A stretch of 13,116 nt of DNA, from positions 1-13,116 of the forward strand of contig DLIM01000011.1 in NCBI GenBank assembly GCA_002483745.1, in the 5' to 3' direction. The stretch's first letter is position 1; the number at the start of each line of letters is the position of its first letter. Below, piece by piece: positions 1-7,903 of this stretch. This DNA comes from Caryophanales bacterium UBA7642 (GTDB lineage Bacteria; Bacillota_I; Bacilli_A; RFN20; CAG-288). The position numbers were made by a program, and so were the translations under genes. The notes under the pieces were generated by a model. The model did not search any database and was not told the origin of the DNA. It was given only the letters and a program-made list of their open reading frames with translations.

Positions 1-31
1 AAAAAAGTGATACTCGATTGTATCACTTTTG
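1..31 (-). terminator. Intrinsic terminator of ssrA
   Basis: An 11-bp perfect stem (positions 3-13 with 20-30) encloses the six-base loop 14-19, and read on the minus strand it is followed by a run of T down to position 1. It lies 12 nt past the encoded CCA end of the tmRNA, so it is the obvious end of that transcript. The stem has A-runs on its other flank and could also work in the opposite direction for a gene to the left of the window. Confidence 0.9.
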
Positions 32-42
32 TCGTTCTAATA

Positions 43-435
43 TGGTGGAGATGACGGGAGTCGAACCCGCGTCCAAACAAGGCTTTCTAATGAGGACTAC
101 AGTTTATCCTATCGTTGATTTCGGACTGGACTGGCAATAGGCAACCAATTCTAATCCTACCGCTCCTTGTTAGTCAGTTAAACGGAAGCGAAGCATCTAA
201 ACTGACTCCTTTTCTAAAAAACCTCAGGCAATGATCAGGAAAGAATGTCTAAGGCTTGTGCGGGGCAAAGCCCAATGCCGAAGTTAAGGTTTAAACCTTA
301 GCAAGCAGCAGCGGCCATTCTGGCCGGAGCACGAAACATAACAGGTTTATTGGCACTTGTAATTGTGTCGGTGATATGGTCACCACTCCACTGCCCTCAA
401 TAGTCGTCCCTGCCTGTCGAAACCGGAACATCCCC
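43..435 (-). ncRNA. ssrA: tmRNA (transfer-messenger RNA), one-piece
   Basis: tmRNA rescues stalled ribosomes and adds a degradation tag to incomplete proteins. The 5' end (from 435) reads GGGGATG and pairs with CATCTCC just before the encoded ACCA at 43-46. This gives a 7-bp acceptor stem with the G3-U wobble that marks alanine identity. The D-arm segment GGTTTCGACAGG and the T-arm GCGGG-TTCGACT-CCCGT are both clear. The tag frame starts at 354 with GCC and stops at TAA 300-298. It encodes ANKPVMFRAPARMAAAAC, 18 residues, with the usual Ala-Asn start. The ending is odd, with Cys last instead of the common LAA or similar. The stop codon sits in a TAAGGTTTAAACCTTA palindrome, the expected helix after the tag. 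Length is 393 nt, normal for a one-piece tmRNA. The tag frame was chosen from its Ala-Asn start; the other two frames give longer, less tag-like peptides. Confidence 0.97.
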
Positions 436-446
436 AGCGGACCTAT

Positions 447-474
447 ATTATAATTAACTATAGCTATTTTTCAA
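447..474 (-). promoter_or_regulatory. Sigma-70-type promoter of ssrA
   Basis: TTGAAA at 474-469 and TATAAT at 452-447 are separated by 16 nt. The predicted start is about 7 nt further on, a few bases before the mature 5' end at 435. The precursor would therefore have a very short leader for RNase P to remove. Confidence 0.8.
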
Positions 475-498
475 GAGAGCATAGTATAACTTGTCTTT

Positions 499-528
499 TT
501 AATACGTTAAAAATGGCTTTTTTGTCAA
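499..528 (-). promoter_or_regulatory. Possible second upstream ssrA promoter
   Basis: A perfect consensus -35, TTGACA, lies at 528-523, and 18 nt later TATTAA (4 of 6 matches) lies at 504-499. A further -10-like TATACT is at 488-483. These could form a second promoter feeding ssrA. The -35 also overlaps the extended reading frame of the decayed S41 gene upstream, so this is only suggestive. Confidence 0.4.
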
Positions 529-554
529 AATAATCTATCTATATTCTTAGAAAA

Positions 555-2296
555 CTATTCAAGATATGAAAGTGGGTTGCTTTTATTATAGAAATCGGTA
601 TAGTTACCAATTCCTATATCCGGATGAACACCATTATCAGAATAATAGAATTTTCCACCATCAAGGATGGTGCCATATTCAACAACTCCGGAAATCTAGT
701 AAATATCTCCTTGAGACGAAGCATTTGGTCCCACAATACAGCTTCCGCCAGAAGAAGTCTGACCAATAATAGTAGCGGCTTGATTTTGCTTTAAAATAGT
801 AGGGAGGAAATTTCCGCAGCTGAAGGAAACAGTAGAAATTAGATCATATACTTTATAGCCTTTAGCCTGGTAATCACTATCATCATAGACACCATCATAA
901 TTGGTATCAACTTTATAAGTTACCTTAAAGACTTCATTATTCAGTTTATTCTTAAGAGAAACAGTTACATCGCCCATAAAGAAACCAGCCAATTCAATTA
1001 AGGTAGTGCAGTCTCCTCCAGTGTTAATTGACTCATCAATAATAATATTCTTAACTTCAGGATGATTAGTCTTTAAGTCTTTAAAGGCATCATAGAAAAG
1101 ATTATACGAGTTTTGAGTATAAGTAATATCAGCTACCTTACCATTAACGAACACTTGGCTGTTATCTGCTCCTGAAAAAGAATCAAATCTTATGAAACAA
1201 GTATCATTATAATAATAGAAACCTGTTTTAGCTTCATCGCCTAAGGAAGATGATCTAGCTGAATACAGAGTGTTTAAATGGCTTCTGAATTTTGACTACG
1301 ATAGCCAATAGACTGATATAAAGCCGCTTTATAAGCTTCTAAAGTTGCCAAATCTTTCTCATCTGAACCATATTCATATCCAGCTTCCGGAGAAGGATAT
1401 TTAAAGGCAGAATGAAGATCATCAATGCTATTTATTAAATAGTTCATTCCATATGAAGAAGTTATAGGATCAACTGATCCTATATCGTCATAAACGCCAA
1501 TATATTTAGCATATTCTCTAAAACCATTAACAAAAAATTCATCTTTTCTGCCAAAGAAAGTATTTAGTTCGAAGAAAAATTCATTTTTGTTAAAGTCGGC
1601 AGTATCTTGATTGCGAGGCTGATTTTTTTCTTCGGTAGTATAACTGTTGTAATAATACTTAGAGCCATCACTGCCATAGTAGATCTGGTCAGTTGTAAAG
1701 ATAGCTTTGCCATTATAAGCAAAGGTTTTTTCACCTGTTAGAAAAAGAATATTGTTTAAAATAGCTAATGGAACTAAAACCGTGTTGTTATAAGCATAAA
1801 AATCAATGTTGTAGTCTTTAAAAGAAAAGACGGTTTTACTAGGCTCAACTATTGTTTCGTATTTTGCAGTTTTAATAATGGGAGAATAATCAGCTGAGCA
1901 AAAATCATGAGGAGAGGCAAAATTAAAAATATCAGTGGCTTTATAAAGATCCTGAGATCTAATTTCATCATTCTTAGCATCAAACTCAATCGTGTATTCT
2001 TTGCCCTGGAAGGTATTAGTAGCCGTCAAAACCTGTCTTTTATAGGATAGTGAATAGTCAGGAACAGGAAAGCCGTTTTCAAAGGGCTGGCTCATTCGAT
2101 ACTTCATCAAATCTGAAATCATGACATAGGGAGCATCAATATCATCAAGAAAATAGCAATCAAGAGTGGAGGCTAGAGAGCTTTTTTCATAAATATCCAG
2201 CGTCTTCTTTGTTACTTGTCTTTCAACTGTCTTAGTGCAGGAAGTCAAAAGTAAAATAGCCGAAAAAAATTGACAGGCTTTGGTTTTTCTTTTCAT
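555..2296 (-). pseudogene. Decayed S41-family peptidase lipoprotein, frameshift plus nonsense
   Basis: The start at ATG 2296 has AAGGG 8 nt upstream. The first residues form a lipoprotein signal: basic MKRK, a hydrophobic stretch, then the lipobox LLTSC with Cys about residue 20. The first 340 codons run to TAA at 1274. The remaining S41 domain continues in the -1 frame. Restoring one A in the AAAA run (1290-1293 on plus) joins SQ to FRSHLNTLYSAR and then CFIRFDSFSG. The C-terminal part shows S41 hallmarks: IIIDESINTGGD, the likely nucleophile region STVSFSCGN, and GQTSSGG. A TAG at 698-696 then interrupts the frame, but past it ISGVVEYG and GVHPDI, the typical S41 C-terminal motif, continue to TAG at 557-555. 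The repaired product would be about 577 residues. Intact relatives are secreted or membrane-anchored serine peptidases. Two independent lesions make this a pseudogene. The N-terminal half, with LVPLAIL and DLHSAF, may be a propeptide or substrate-binding part. Confidence 0.88.
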
Positions 2297-2344
2297 AAAA
2301 AATTCCCTTTTGTTTAGGCTCTTTTATTTTACTTCAACCTAGCA

Positions 2345-2374
2345 AATATAGGCAAATTTACTTTTTGAGTCCAA
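2345..2374 (-). promoter_or_regulatory. Weak candidate promoter for the S41 lipoprotein gene
   Basis: TATATT at 2350-2345 (5 of 6 matches) is preceded after 18 nt by TTGGAC at 2374-2369, which matches the -35 consensus poorly. It lies just after the terminator of the upstream gene and about 50 nt before ATG 2296, the right place for a promoter. Confidence 0.35.
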
Positions 2375-2375
2375 T

Positions 2376-2411
2376 AAAAAAGCTCAGAGTCTTTAGCCCT
2401 GGGCTATTTTT
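2376..2411 (-). terminator. Intrinsic terminator after the M50-like gene
   Basis: Six-base arms at 2382-2387 and 2399-2404 are flanked by an A-run and a T-run. Read on the minus strand the hairpin starts right at the stop codon of the M50-like gene and is followed by TTTTTT. That strand has one C-A mismatch in the stem. On the plus strand the same pair is a U-G wobble, so it may act in both directions. Confidence 0.65.
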
Positions 2412-3578
2412 TTACTTGAGATCTTTTAAATTAAGATTAGGCTTATTGGTTCTTAGTTTCTCATAAGCCTGCTTGAAGAAGGCATCTTCTTTTACGACAC
2501 GGTTTGATTTGGTAAGGGAAGCAATCTTCTTATTGTAGTCATTGATAAGAGAATTAATTCCTTCTTTATCAGAAGTAATATTGCCTAAGACCAATAAGGC
2601 TGTACGATAATTAGCCAAGTCTTTAGGAGAAGTAACAGCCTTCTTATCATCGCCTTTCATAGTTAAGTAGAGCTTATCAGCACCAGCGGTATCATCAATC
2701 AAATAACGGAGATAGATGGATTCACTAGCTGATAGATAATGATCTTCTTCAGGAAGATAGATATTAAGACGTTTCATTTCATCTAGGACTGAGACAGCTT
2801 TTTCTAATTCATTGCTATAAAGACAGTTAAGATAGGAATAATAAAGAGTCTGGGCTTTATAGTAAGAACAGTAATCATTGAATGAAGGAATCAAGAAATC
2901 CTCGCCGCTGAATTCTCTCTTCTCATTGACTTTAACAATATTAAAGGCAGTCTTATCATCTTCGCTTCTAGTAACAAGAAGGTTATACATATCGTTAGCA
3001 CTATCCTGACGGAAAGGCATAAGTTCATAAAGAGGAATAATCAATCCATAGATGCCAGCCATGAAAGCACCCCAGCCAATCGTGGCATTTGAAGTTCCAT
3101 CATGCTTAAAAGCTAAGACAAAAAATAGAGTTAAGAAGATAGCAATAAAGATTAAGGAAAAAACATAGCCGCCAACAAAGATCAAAGTAGGTTTCTTTTT
3201 AATATCATCATCCTTAGGGACAAACTGCAATCTGAGATCAAAGAAATCAGCGATATCGAAAGTGACTCTCTTCTTCTTTCCGGAATGATCAAAGCAGAAA
3301 CCTAAAAGATAAACATAGGAAACTCTATATCCAGCTAAAGAGGCAAAGACCAGTTTGCCAAGGTTATAAATCAATAGAGATGAAAGCAAGCCAACAATCA
3401 AAGAAACAAAAACATAAGCGTAGGTATTAATATTTGAAGAAAGATGAGTATAAGTGGTTTTCTGAACATAGAACATACCAATAAGGTAACCAATGTAAAC
3501 AAACATCAGTGGCCAAGAAGCATTCATATCGAGCAGGGTCTTTTTCGGCTCTTCTTTTTTAGCGTTATTTTCTTCCAT
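2412..3578 (-). CDS. M50 (site-2 protease)-like membrane protein, catalytic motif lost
   Basis: The product has 388 residues. The start is ATG 3578, with GGAGG 8 nt upstream; an in-frame TTG at 3593 lies before that site and is rejected. Hydrophobic segments lie near residues 22-38, 53-82, 130-157 and 165-187. Residues 69-94 (IYNLGKLVFASLAGYRV and following) line up with the M50 pattern HELGHLxFAxLxGYx, but the zinc residues are Tyr71, Asn72 and Lys75 instead of His, Glu and His. The family's third motif is echoed by ELMPF and SANDMYNLL near 185-200, keeping Asp196. The C-terminal half, about residues 200-388, is soluble, charged and helical, perhaps TPR-like. It is therefore probably a non-proteolytic relative of site-2 proteases; the homology is my reading of the pattern and is not confirmed by a search. 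It is followed by its own terminator. A lone TATAAT at 3632-3627 may be its -10 box, but no good -35 was found, so transcription could also come from the alcohol dehydrogenase gene 69 nt upstream. Confidence 0.75.
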   Translation of the reverse strand: MEENNAKKEEPKKTLLDMNASWPLMFVYIGYLIGMFYVQKTTYTHLSSNINTYAYVFVSLIVGLLSSLLIYNLGKLVFASLAGYRVSYVYLLGFCFDHSGKKKRVTFDIADFFDLRLQFVPKDDDIKKKPTLIFVGGYVFSLIFIAIFLTLFFVLAFKHDGTSNATIGWGAFMAGIYGLIIPLYELMPFRQDSANDMYNLLVTRSEDDKTAFNIVKVNEKREFSGEDFLIPSFNDYCSYYKAQTLYYSYLNCLYSNELEKAVSVLDEMKRLNIYLPEEDHYLSASESIYLRYLIDDTAGADKLYLTMKGDDKKAVTSPKDLANYRTALLVLGNITSDKEGINSLINDYNKKIASLTKSNRVVKEDAFFKQAYEKLRTNKPNLNLKDLK

Positions 3579-3647
3579 AGGATAAACCTCCAATTAAATT
3601 AATAGCACACACATCCAACAATAAAGATTATACGACATTTATTCTTA

Positions 3648-4751
3648 TTAAGCTTTCAAAACTTTATAAGCTTTATCAAGTTCTTCCTGACTGATTTTCA
3701 TTGGCAGTTCTTCAAAGGAATGATAAATAGGTAAAGAGTTAATCCAATCAGTCAACTTTCCAATGACTATACCAGGGTCTTTGGTCTTAATTTCAAAGAC
3801 CATTTCACCCATCTTCAATATCTTTTCTTTCAAAATATCTTTATTGATATTCAAGAAAGGAACCATCAATAAAGCAATACCCTGCCCATGAGTGAGATCA
3901 GCATGGCTGCCAGAGAGACGATGTTCAGCCCCATGAACCTTAAAGAGCTTCTTCTTGCCATAATTAGTAAAACCATTATGAGCGATAGTTCCAAGAATCA
4001 TCATGGCCCTCTTAGCTTCATAGTCAGTCGGATTATTAACTACACGAGGAGTAAGAGTTACAATATCATGAAGAACACTTAAGGCTAAGCCATCACAGGG
4101 TTCTATCTCATGAGAAGGAGAAAAATATCTTTCAAAGGTGTGGCAGAACATATCAGCTAAACCAATACCGACTTGATATGAAGGAACTGTATAAGTAATA
4201 AGAGGATCCATCAAAGAGAAAAGAGGACAGTTAGCTACATCATTGAAGCCAGCCTTAAAGTGATGTTTTCTATCTGAGATTACACAAGAATCAGACATCT
4301 CGGATCCTGAGGCCACCAAGGTGATGATAGTGCCAACTGGCAAATGATGAAGTGGCTTAACAACATGCTTGTTAAAATCAAGTGGGTCACCTTTATAGCA
4401 ATAGTTTACAGCAGCACATTTAGCTGTATCTAACACTGATCCTCCGCCGGCTGCCAATATTAAATCAGGATTAAATGAATTAATAATTTTACAGATAGCA
4501 ACTACATCTTCGATATCAGGATTGGCTTTAACTCCACCATATTCCTTAAACTCAATTTTCTTATCGTTAAGGGACTTAACAATTCGATCATAGACGCCAT
4601 TAGATTTTAAGGATTTTCCGCCATAGACTAGCATTACTTTCTTGAAAGAATAATCATCAGCAATTATCCCTCCAATAGTATCAACACCATTTGGGCGGTA
4701 AATTATCCTAGTCGGTACTTCGAATTCAAAGTTCTCGTTCTGATAATCCAT
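3648..4751 (-). CDS. Iron-containing alcohol dehydrogenase, BDH/YqhD type
   Basis: The product has 367 residues, a normal length for group III (iron) alcohol dehydrogenases. The start is ATG 4751, with AAGGA 6 nt upstream; the upstream in-frame TTG at 4769 is rejected because it precedes that site. Family signatures in order are: YGGKSLKSNGVYDRI (43-57, the usual BDH-type nucleotide-binding start), GGVKANPD, GGGSVLDTAK (102-111, phosphate-binding loop), ASGSEMSDSCVISD (147-160), and the metal ligands Asp200, His204, His276 (EHRLSG) and His287 (THGQG). It should reduce aldehydes to alcohols with NAD(P)H, balancing redox during fermentation or detoxifying aldehydes; the substrate cannot be read from sequence. 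It has its own promoter and lies downstream of a TetR gene, from which a strong terminator separates it. Control by that regulator is possible but unproven. Confidence 0.93.
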   Translation of the reverse strand: MDYQNENFEFEVPTRIIYRPNGVDTIGGIIADDYSFKKVMLVYGGKSLKSNGVYDRIVKSLNDKKIEFKEYGGVKANPDIEDVVAICKIINSFNPDLILAAGGGSVLDTAKCAAVNYCYKGDPLDFNKHVVKPLHHLPVGTIITLVASGSEMSDSCVISDRKHHFKAGFNDVANCPLFSLMDPLITYTVPSYQVGIGLADMFCHTFERYFSPSHEIEPCDGLALSVLHDIVTLTPRVVNNPTDYEAKRAMMILGTIAHNGFTNYGKKKLFKVHGAEHRLSGSHADLTHGQGIALLMVPFLNINKDILKEKILKMGEMVFEIKTKDPGIVIGKLTDWINSLPIYHSFEELPMKISQEELDKAYKVLKA

Positions 4752-4777
4752 AGCAGGTCCTTCTTTCAATTAAAAAC

Positions 4778-4806
4778 ATTATATAAATATAAAGTGTGCT
4801 TTTAAA
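4778..4806 (-). promoter_or_regulatory. Promoter of the iron alcohol dehydrogenase gene
   Basis: TTTAAA at 4806-4801 (4 of 6) and a perfect TATAAT at 4783-4778 are spaced 17 nt apart. The predicted start is near 4771, giving a leader of about 20 nt that contains the AAGGA ribosome binding site. Confidence 0.7.
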
Positions 4807-4814
4807 CTATTTTG

Positions 4815-4852
4815 AATAAAGAAAAAGCAGTTAGCTAAGAAAGCTAACTGCT
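4815..4852 (-). terminator. Strong intrinsic terminator after the TetR gene
   Basis: A perfect 11-bp stem (4852-4842 with 4836-4826) has a five-base loop, followed on the minus strand by TTTTTCTTT. It sits 12 nt past the TetR stop and before the alcohol dehydrogenase promoter, so it separates the two transcription units. Confidence 0.92.
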
Positions 4853-4864
4853 GATATTCATTAT

Positions 4865-5407
4865 TTAACGATTGAACCTTAAGACTGTGTTTCTCATATC
4901 TTCTCCAGTACCAAGAATAGCTTTGCAGTAGGCTATGCATTTCTCCTTAGTAGGAAGATGATTATTAAGAACATAGAGACGAGCTTCTTCTAGGATTCCA
5001 GCTACATAGAATGAGGTAATAGCATCCTTCTGCTCTGCATATAAGGCTAAGTATTCAACGATGTTCTTTGAGTAGATTAAATCAAGAACCTTTTTAACAT
5101 AAACATATAAGCCATCCCAGAAGATTGATCTTGAAGAAGCGTCAGCGTTACAGATTGAAACAAATTTAGTATTGTTTTCAAAATAATTAAAGATATCGGA
5201 AACCAAATAATCTTCTTTGATTTGGTTCTTAAAAGATTCTTTAACAAAATAAGCTAGACAATCATCAATGGCATCAAAGTAATAATAGAAGCTTTGACGA
5301 GAGCATTTCATATTATCACAAATATCAGAAATAGATACTTTAGAAAAGGCCTTACTTTGCATTTCTCGGTTTAATTCGAGAGCAAATTCAAATTTTCTTT
5401 TGTTCAT
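4865..5407 (-). CDS. TetR/AcrR-family transcriptional regulator
   Basis: The product has 180 residues, typical for the family. The start is ATG 5407 with GAGGA 7 nt upstream. The N-terminal helix-turn-helix is at about residues 21-45, with VSISDICDNMKCSRQSFYYYF matching the TetR pattern, including the aromatic-rich recognition helix end. The rest is an alpha-helical ligand and dimer domain of unknown ligand, somewhat like the DhaS-type branch. Its own promoter, 110-140 nt upstream, carries a perfect 17-nt palindrome suited to autorepression. The gene follows the ABC exporter operon on the same strand with no clear terminator between, so readthrough could also supply it. Likely targets are itself, the exporter operon or the alcohol dehydrogenase gene. 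Confidence 0.92.
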   Translation of the reverse strand: MNKRKFEFALELNREMQSKAFSKVSISDICDNMKCSRQSFYYYFDAIDDCLAYFVKESFKNQIKEDYLVSDIFNYFENNTKFVSICNADASSRSIFWDGLYVYVKKVLDLIYSKNIVEYLALYAEQKDAITSFYVAGILEEARLYVLNNHLPTKEKCIAYCKAILGTGEDMRNTVLRFNR

Positions 5408-5516
5408 TGCTAGATCCTCTAATGTAACACAATTGGCAAGGCTGACACTAAAGCCTATTTAAACATATAATGAGCTTTAATTTGAATGAGACAAACAGCT
5501 ATGCTTTGTAATTATC

Positions 5517-5545
5517 ATTATAAAGCCTTTATAAAGTTTTGTAAA
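5517..5545 (-). promoter_or_regulatory. Promoter of the TetR gene
   Basis: TTTACA at 5545-5540 (5 of 6) and a perfect TATAAT at 5522-5517 are spaced exactly 17 nt. The start is expected near 5510, leaving a 5' leader of about 100 nt in which I see no riboswitch-like structure. Confidence 0.8.
5518..5534. promoter_or_regulatory. Perfect 17-nt palindrome, candidate TetR operator
   Basis: The site reads TTATAAAG-C-CTTTATAA, with 8-bp arms around one central base. It covers most of the -10 box and part of the spacer of the TetR promoter, where a bound repressor would block polymerase. The size and position suit a TetR-family operator; the assignment to this regulator is inferred. Confidence 0.6.
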
Positions 5546-5611
5546 TAGGTTATCATGGCTTAAAAATTACTAAGAAAAATCAGCAAGAATAATAATCAAA
5601 CCAAAATCTCA

Positions 5612-7903
5612 TTATAGCGGTAGATCTTTTTTATTGAACTTAAGACAGCCAAGACAAGAGGAGAGGATGCCGATGGCAAAGAGAATAGCTAGTTTCCAAA
5701 AATAGGTGCCATAATCATGATTAATTACTGCAGTACAATCAAACAAACGGACAATTGTCACAAAATTGAAGTAATTCATCTGATTAATTCTTACAGTTGA
5801 GGGCATAGCTTTAGAGCCGAAAATACCGATAATGCTAGCTACTAAGAAGAAAATAGTAATGCCACCGCCAACTCCCAAAGAGTTCTTGGTTTTGTCAAAA
5901 ATGCATGAAGTTAAAAAGCAGATTCCCGCTATTGCGAAGATAACACCAAAGCCACCTAAACTATCTAATGCCAAATCGGTATAAGTAAGTTCATTGACTA
6001 AGTCCGTTGATCCGGCTGCTACACCAATGGCTCTTGAAAGGCAGGCGGTAGCAAAAAGAAGAACATAGGAAACAAAAATTGAGGTGAACAAGAAAACTAA
6101 CTGAGTAAAAGTAATCTTATTTCTCTTAGTGGGAGTAGAAAGAATAAAAGCTAATGAACCTGAATCAACTTGCCCAGCAATTAAATCATTAGCTGTCATC
6201 ATGGTATAAACCATCGGAAGCAAAAGACCGGCACAGTCAAAGAATATCAATCCAACAATCAGCCCATAGACATTCATATTAGCCATTTCGGAAAGATTCT
6301 CTTTAATCATAGTAGGAAGCTGATCGGTAATACCAATACCTGATTTACAGATAGCTACCATCATCGATGAAGTACTGTCATAGCCTTTAGCTGTACAAGA
6401 AGCATAGTAATTCTCATAAACATCAATGGCCGAAGTCGAATAAGAAGAGACTTGCTGAAGCAATTCTTCTCCTGAAACGCCATCTTTTTGCTTTGTCAGT
6501 TCATCAAGAGAAGTAACATCGAAAGTATCACAGATAACTGAAGAGGATTCCTTTTGAATATAGTTGACAGCATAGGTCTTTAAAGCTGATTTAATTGTTT
6601 CTTCTTTAGTGAAGTCATAATAGGTATCAGGTGAGGCTAGGTAGTCAGTAAAGAAAGTATTAACTAATTTAGTAGCACTATCGATGATTGAGGTAGTTGA
6701 GCTTTGGGCTTCAGTGATTTCAGCATCGGTATAGTCTTCACCGGTGATTAGTTTCTTATGCATTTTCTCTAAGAAATTGGCATCACTACCCATATCTTGT
6801 TTAACTAAGACTAGTTTATCTCGGTCTTCGATCTTAGTTATTTCAACGGCTTTACCATTTTCATCAAAGTAAATAGGATAACCTAAATCGTCAGTCACAT
6901 ATTTAACTTCAAAAGTGGGTAATTTATCATAGTAAGCAAACTCCTGAGCTAGAGCTTTTACTCCAATAAGAATAGCTTGGATTTTAGTCTGGTCACGGTA
7001 ATTATCAGTGTTGGCACTAAAGTCTGATTCATTAGCTATATACCTTCGGAGAATCAAGTCAGTCATCTTAGAAATCAAATAATTATCCATCGTAGAGGGA
7101 ATCAAAGCAGTAATAGAAGTCTTAGTTACATTAGTGGCAATGTTCTGCTTTTCTTCTTCAGTTACACTGGTGTTATCATCATAAGCACGATATTGAGTTA
7201 TCGTCTCACTGATAAGGGCTTTAGCAACCGGAGCATAGCTTTTAAGACTCTCCTGACTAGAAAGATAATTGTAACCAGCTAAAGGGAAAGACTGAGTAGC
7301 TAAAGAAGCTACATCATTAGAATTAGTTTCCTGATAAGTATCAATAAAAGAATCAATAAAATAGGGAGCAACGGCTTTAACTTCCTGACTAACATCTTGA
7401 CTGCTATCTACAAAAGCCATGATAGTAGTCTTAGTAGAATTCTGAGCATTATCTTCCTTCGCTTTATCATCATCGCCTGAAGCTATCTTTAAGTTATTCT
7501 TATAAGTCGAAAGCAACAACTCACCATAAGTCTTGGTTCCGACTTTCTGATGGACAATCATGTCATAGCCAGACATAGTGGACTGAGCAGAAGAATAAAG
7601 TTCTGTAGAACCAGAGGTCAAAGTCTCAACATCGCCATTGTATTCATTAACGCAGGTATCATAAGTGACATAGGCTTCAGCAGCTGAGCTTTTCAAAGTA
7701 TGCTCCATTTCGGCTGTATTGAAAAGGTTAGTCAATCCTGCCTTAGTAGAATTAATAGATAGGGTTGAAAGAATACCGATGATGATAACCAGAATCAAGC
7801 AATTACCAATAGTAGTAGTCAGCCAAATAGTCTTATGGCTTTTTAAGCTTTCTCTGAAAAGGGCTTTTGAAAAAATTCCTTTTTCACTATTCTTATTTTC
7901 CAT
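5612..7903 (-). CDS. ABC-2-type exporter permease with large extracellular domain
   Basis: The product has 763 residues. The start is ATG 7903 with AAGGAG upstream, and it overlaps the end of ATPase 2 by 11 nt, so translation is coupled. One membrane helix is at about 26-50. It is followed by about 490 mostly polar, Ser/Thr/Asp/Tyr-rich residues that must lie outside the cell. From about residue 543 come five more hydrophobic segments, starting NVYGLIVGLIFF. The sequence LAFILSTPTKRNKITFTQ between the second and third of all six segments is the typical cytosolic coupling stretch of ABC-2 permeases. The outside part has several Cys (YDTCVN, SVICDT, YYASC, AICKSG). Only one permease gene accompanies two ATPases, so the complex probably uses a permease homodimer with an ATPase heterodimer. 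The substrate is unknown; exporters of this build handle lipids, peptides or drugs. No clear terminator follows. Confidence 0.88.
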   Translation of the reverse strand: MENKNSEKGIFSKALFRESLKSHKTIWLTTTIGNCLILVIIIGILSTLSINSTKAGLTNLFNTAEMEHTLKSSAAEAYVTYDTCVNEYNGDVETLTSGSTELYSSAQSTMSGYDMIVHQKVGTKTYGELLLSTYKNNLKIASGDDDKAKEDNAQNSTKTTIMAFVDSSQDVSQEVKAVAPYFIDSFIDTYQETNSNDVASLATQSFPLAGYNYLSSQESLKSYAPVAKALISETITQYRAYDDNTSVTEEEKQNIATNVTKTSITALIPSTMDNYLISKMTDLILRRYIANESDFSANTDNYRDQTKIQAILIGVKALAQEFAYYDKLPTFEVKYVTDDLGYPIYFDENGKAVEITKIEDRDKLVLVKQDMGSDANFLEKMHKKLITGEDYTDAEITEAQSSTTSIIDSATKLVNTFFTDYLASPDTYYDFTKEETIKSALKTYAVNYIQKESSSVICDTFDVTSLDELTKQKDGVSGEELLQQVSSYSTSAIDVYENYYASCTAKGYDSTSSMMVAICKSGIGITDQLPTMIKENLSEMANMNVYGLIVGLIFFDCAGLLLPMVYTMMTANDLIAGQVDSGSLAFILSTPTKRNKITFTQLVFLFTSIFVSYVLLFATACLSRAIGVAAGSTDLVNELTYTDLALDSLGGFGVIFAIAGICFLTSCIFDKTKNSLGVGGGITIFFLVASIIGIFGSKAMPSTVRINQMNYFNFVTIVRLFDCTAVINHDYGTYFWKLAILFAIGILSSCLGCLKFNKKDLPL

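Noticed and set aside
43..435. Phage or island attachment site at the tmRNA 3' end
   Set aside because: tmRNA genes are common integration targets, but no integrase and no repeat of the 3' end is visible in the window.
566..769. Plus-strand reading frame of 67 codons
   Set aside because: It is antisense to the S41 C-terminal region, whose minus-strand translation keeps family motifs. The plus product is low in recognisable features.
1283..1300. Programmed -1 ribosomal frameshifting in the S41 gene
   Set aside because: The zero-frame sequence around the joint (AGT CAA AAT) is not a slippery heptamer, there is no obvious stimulatory structure, and a second nonsense lesion follows.
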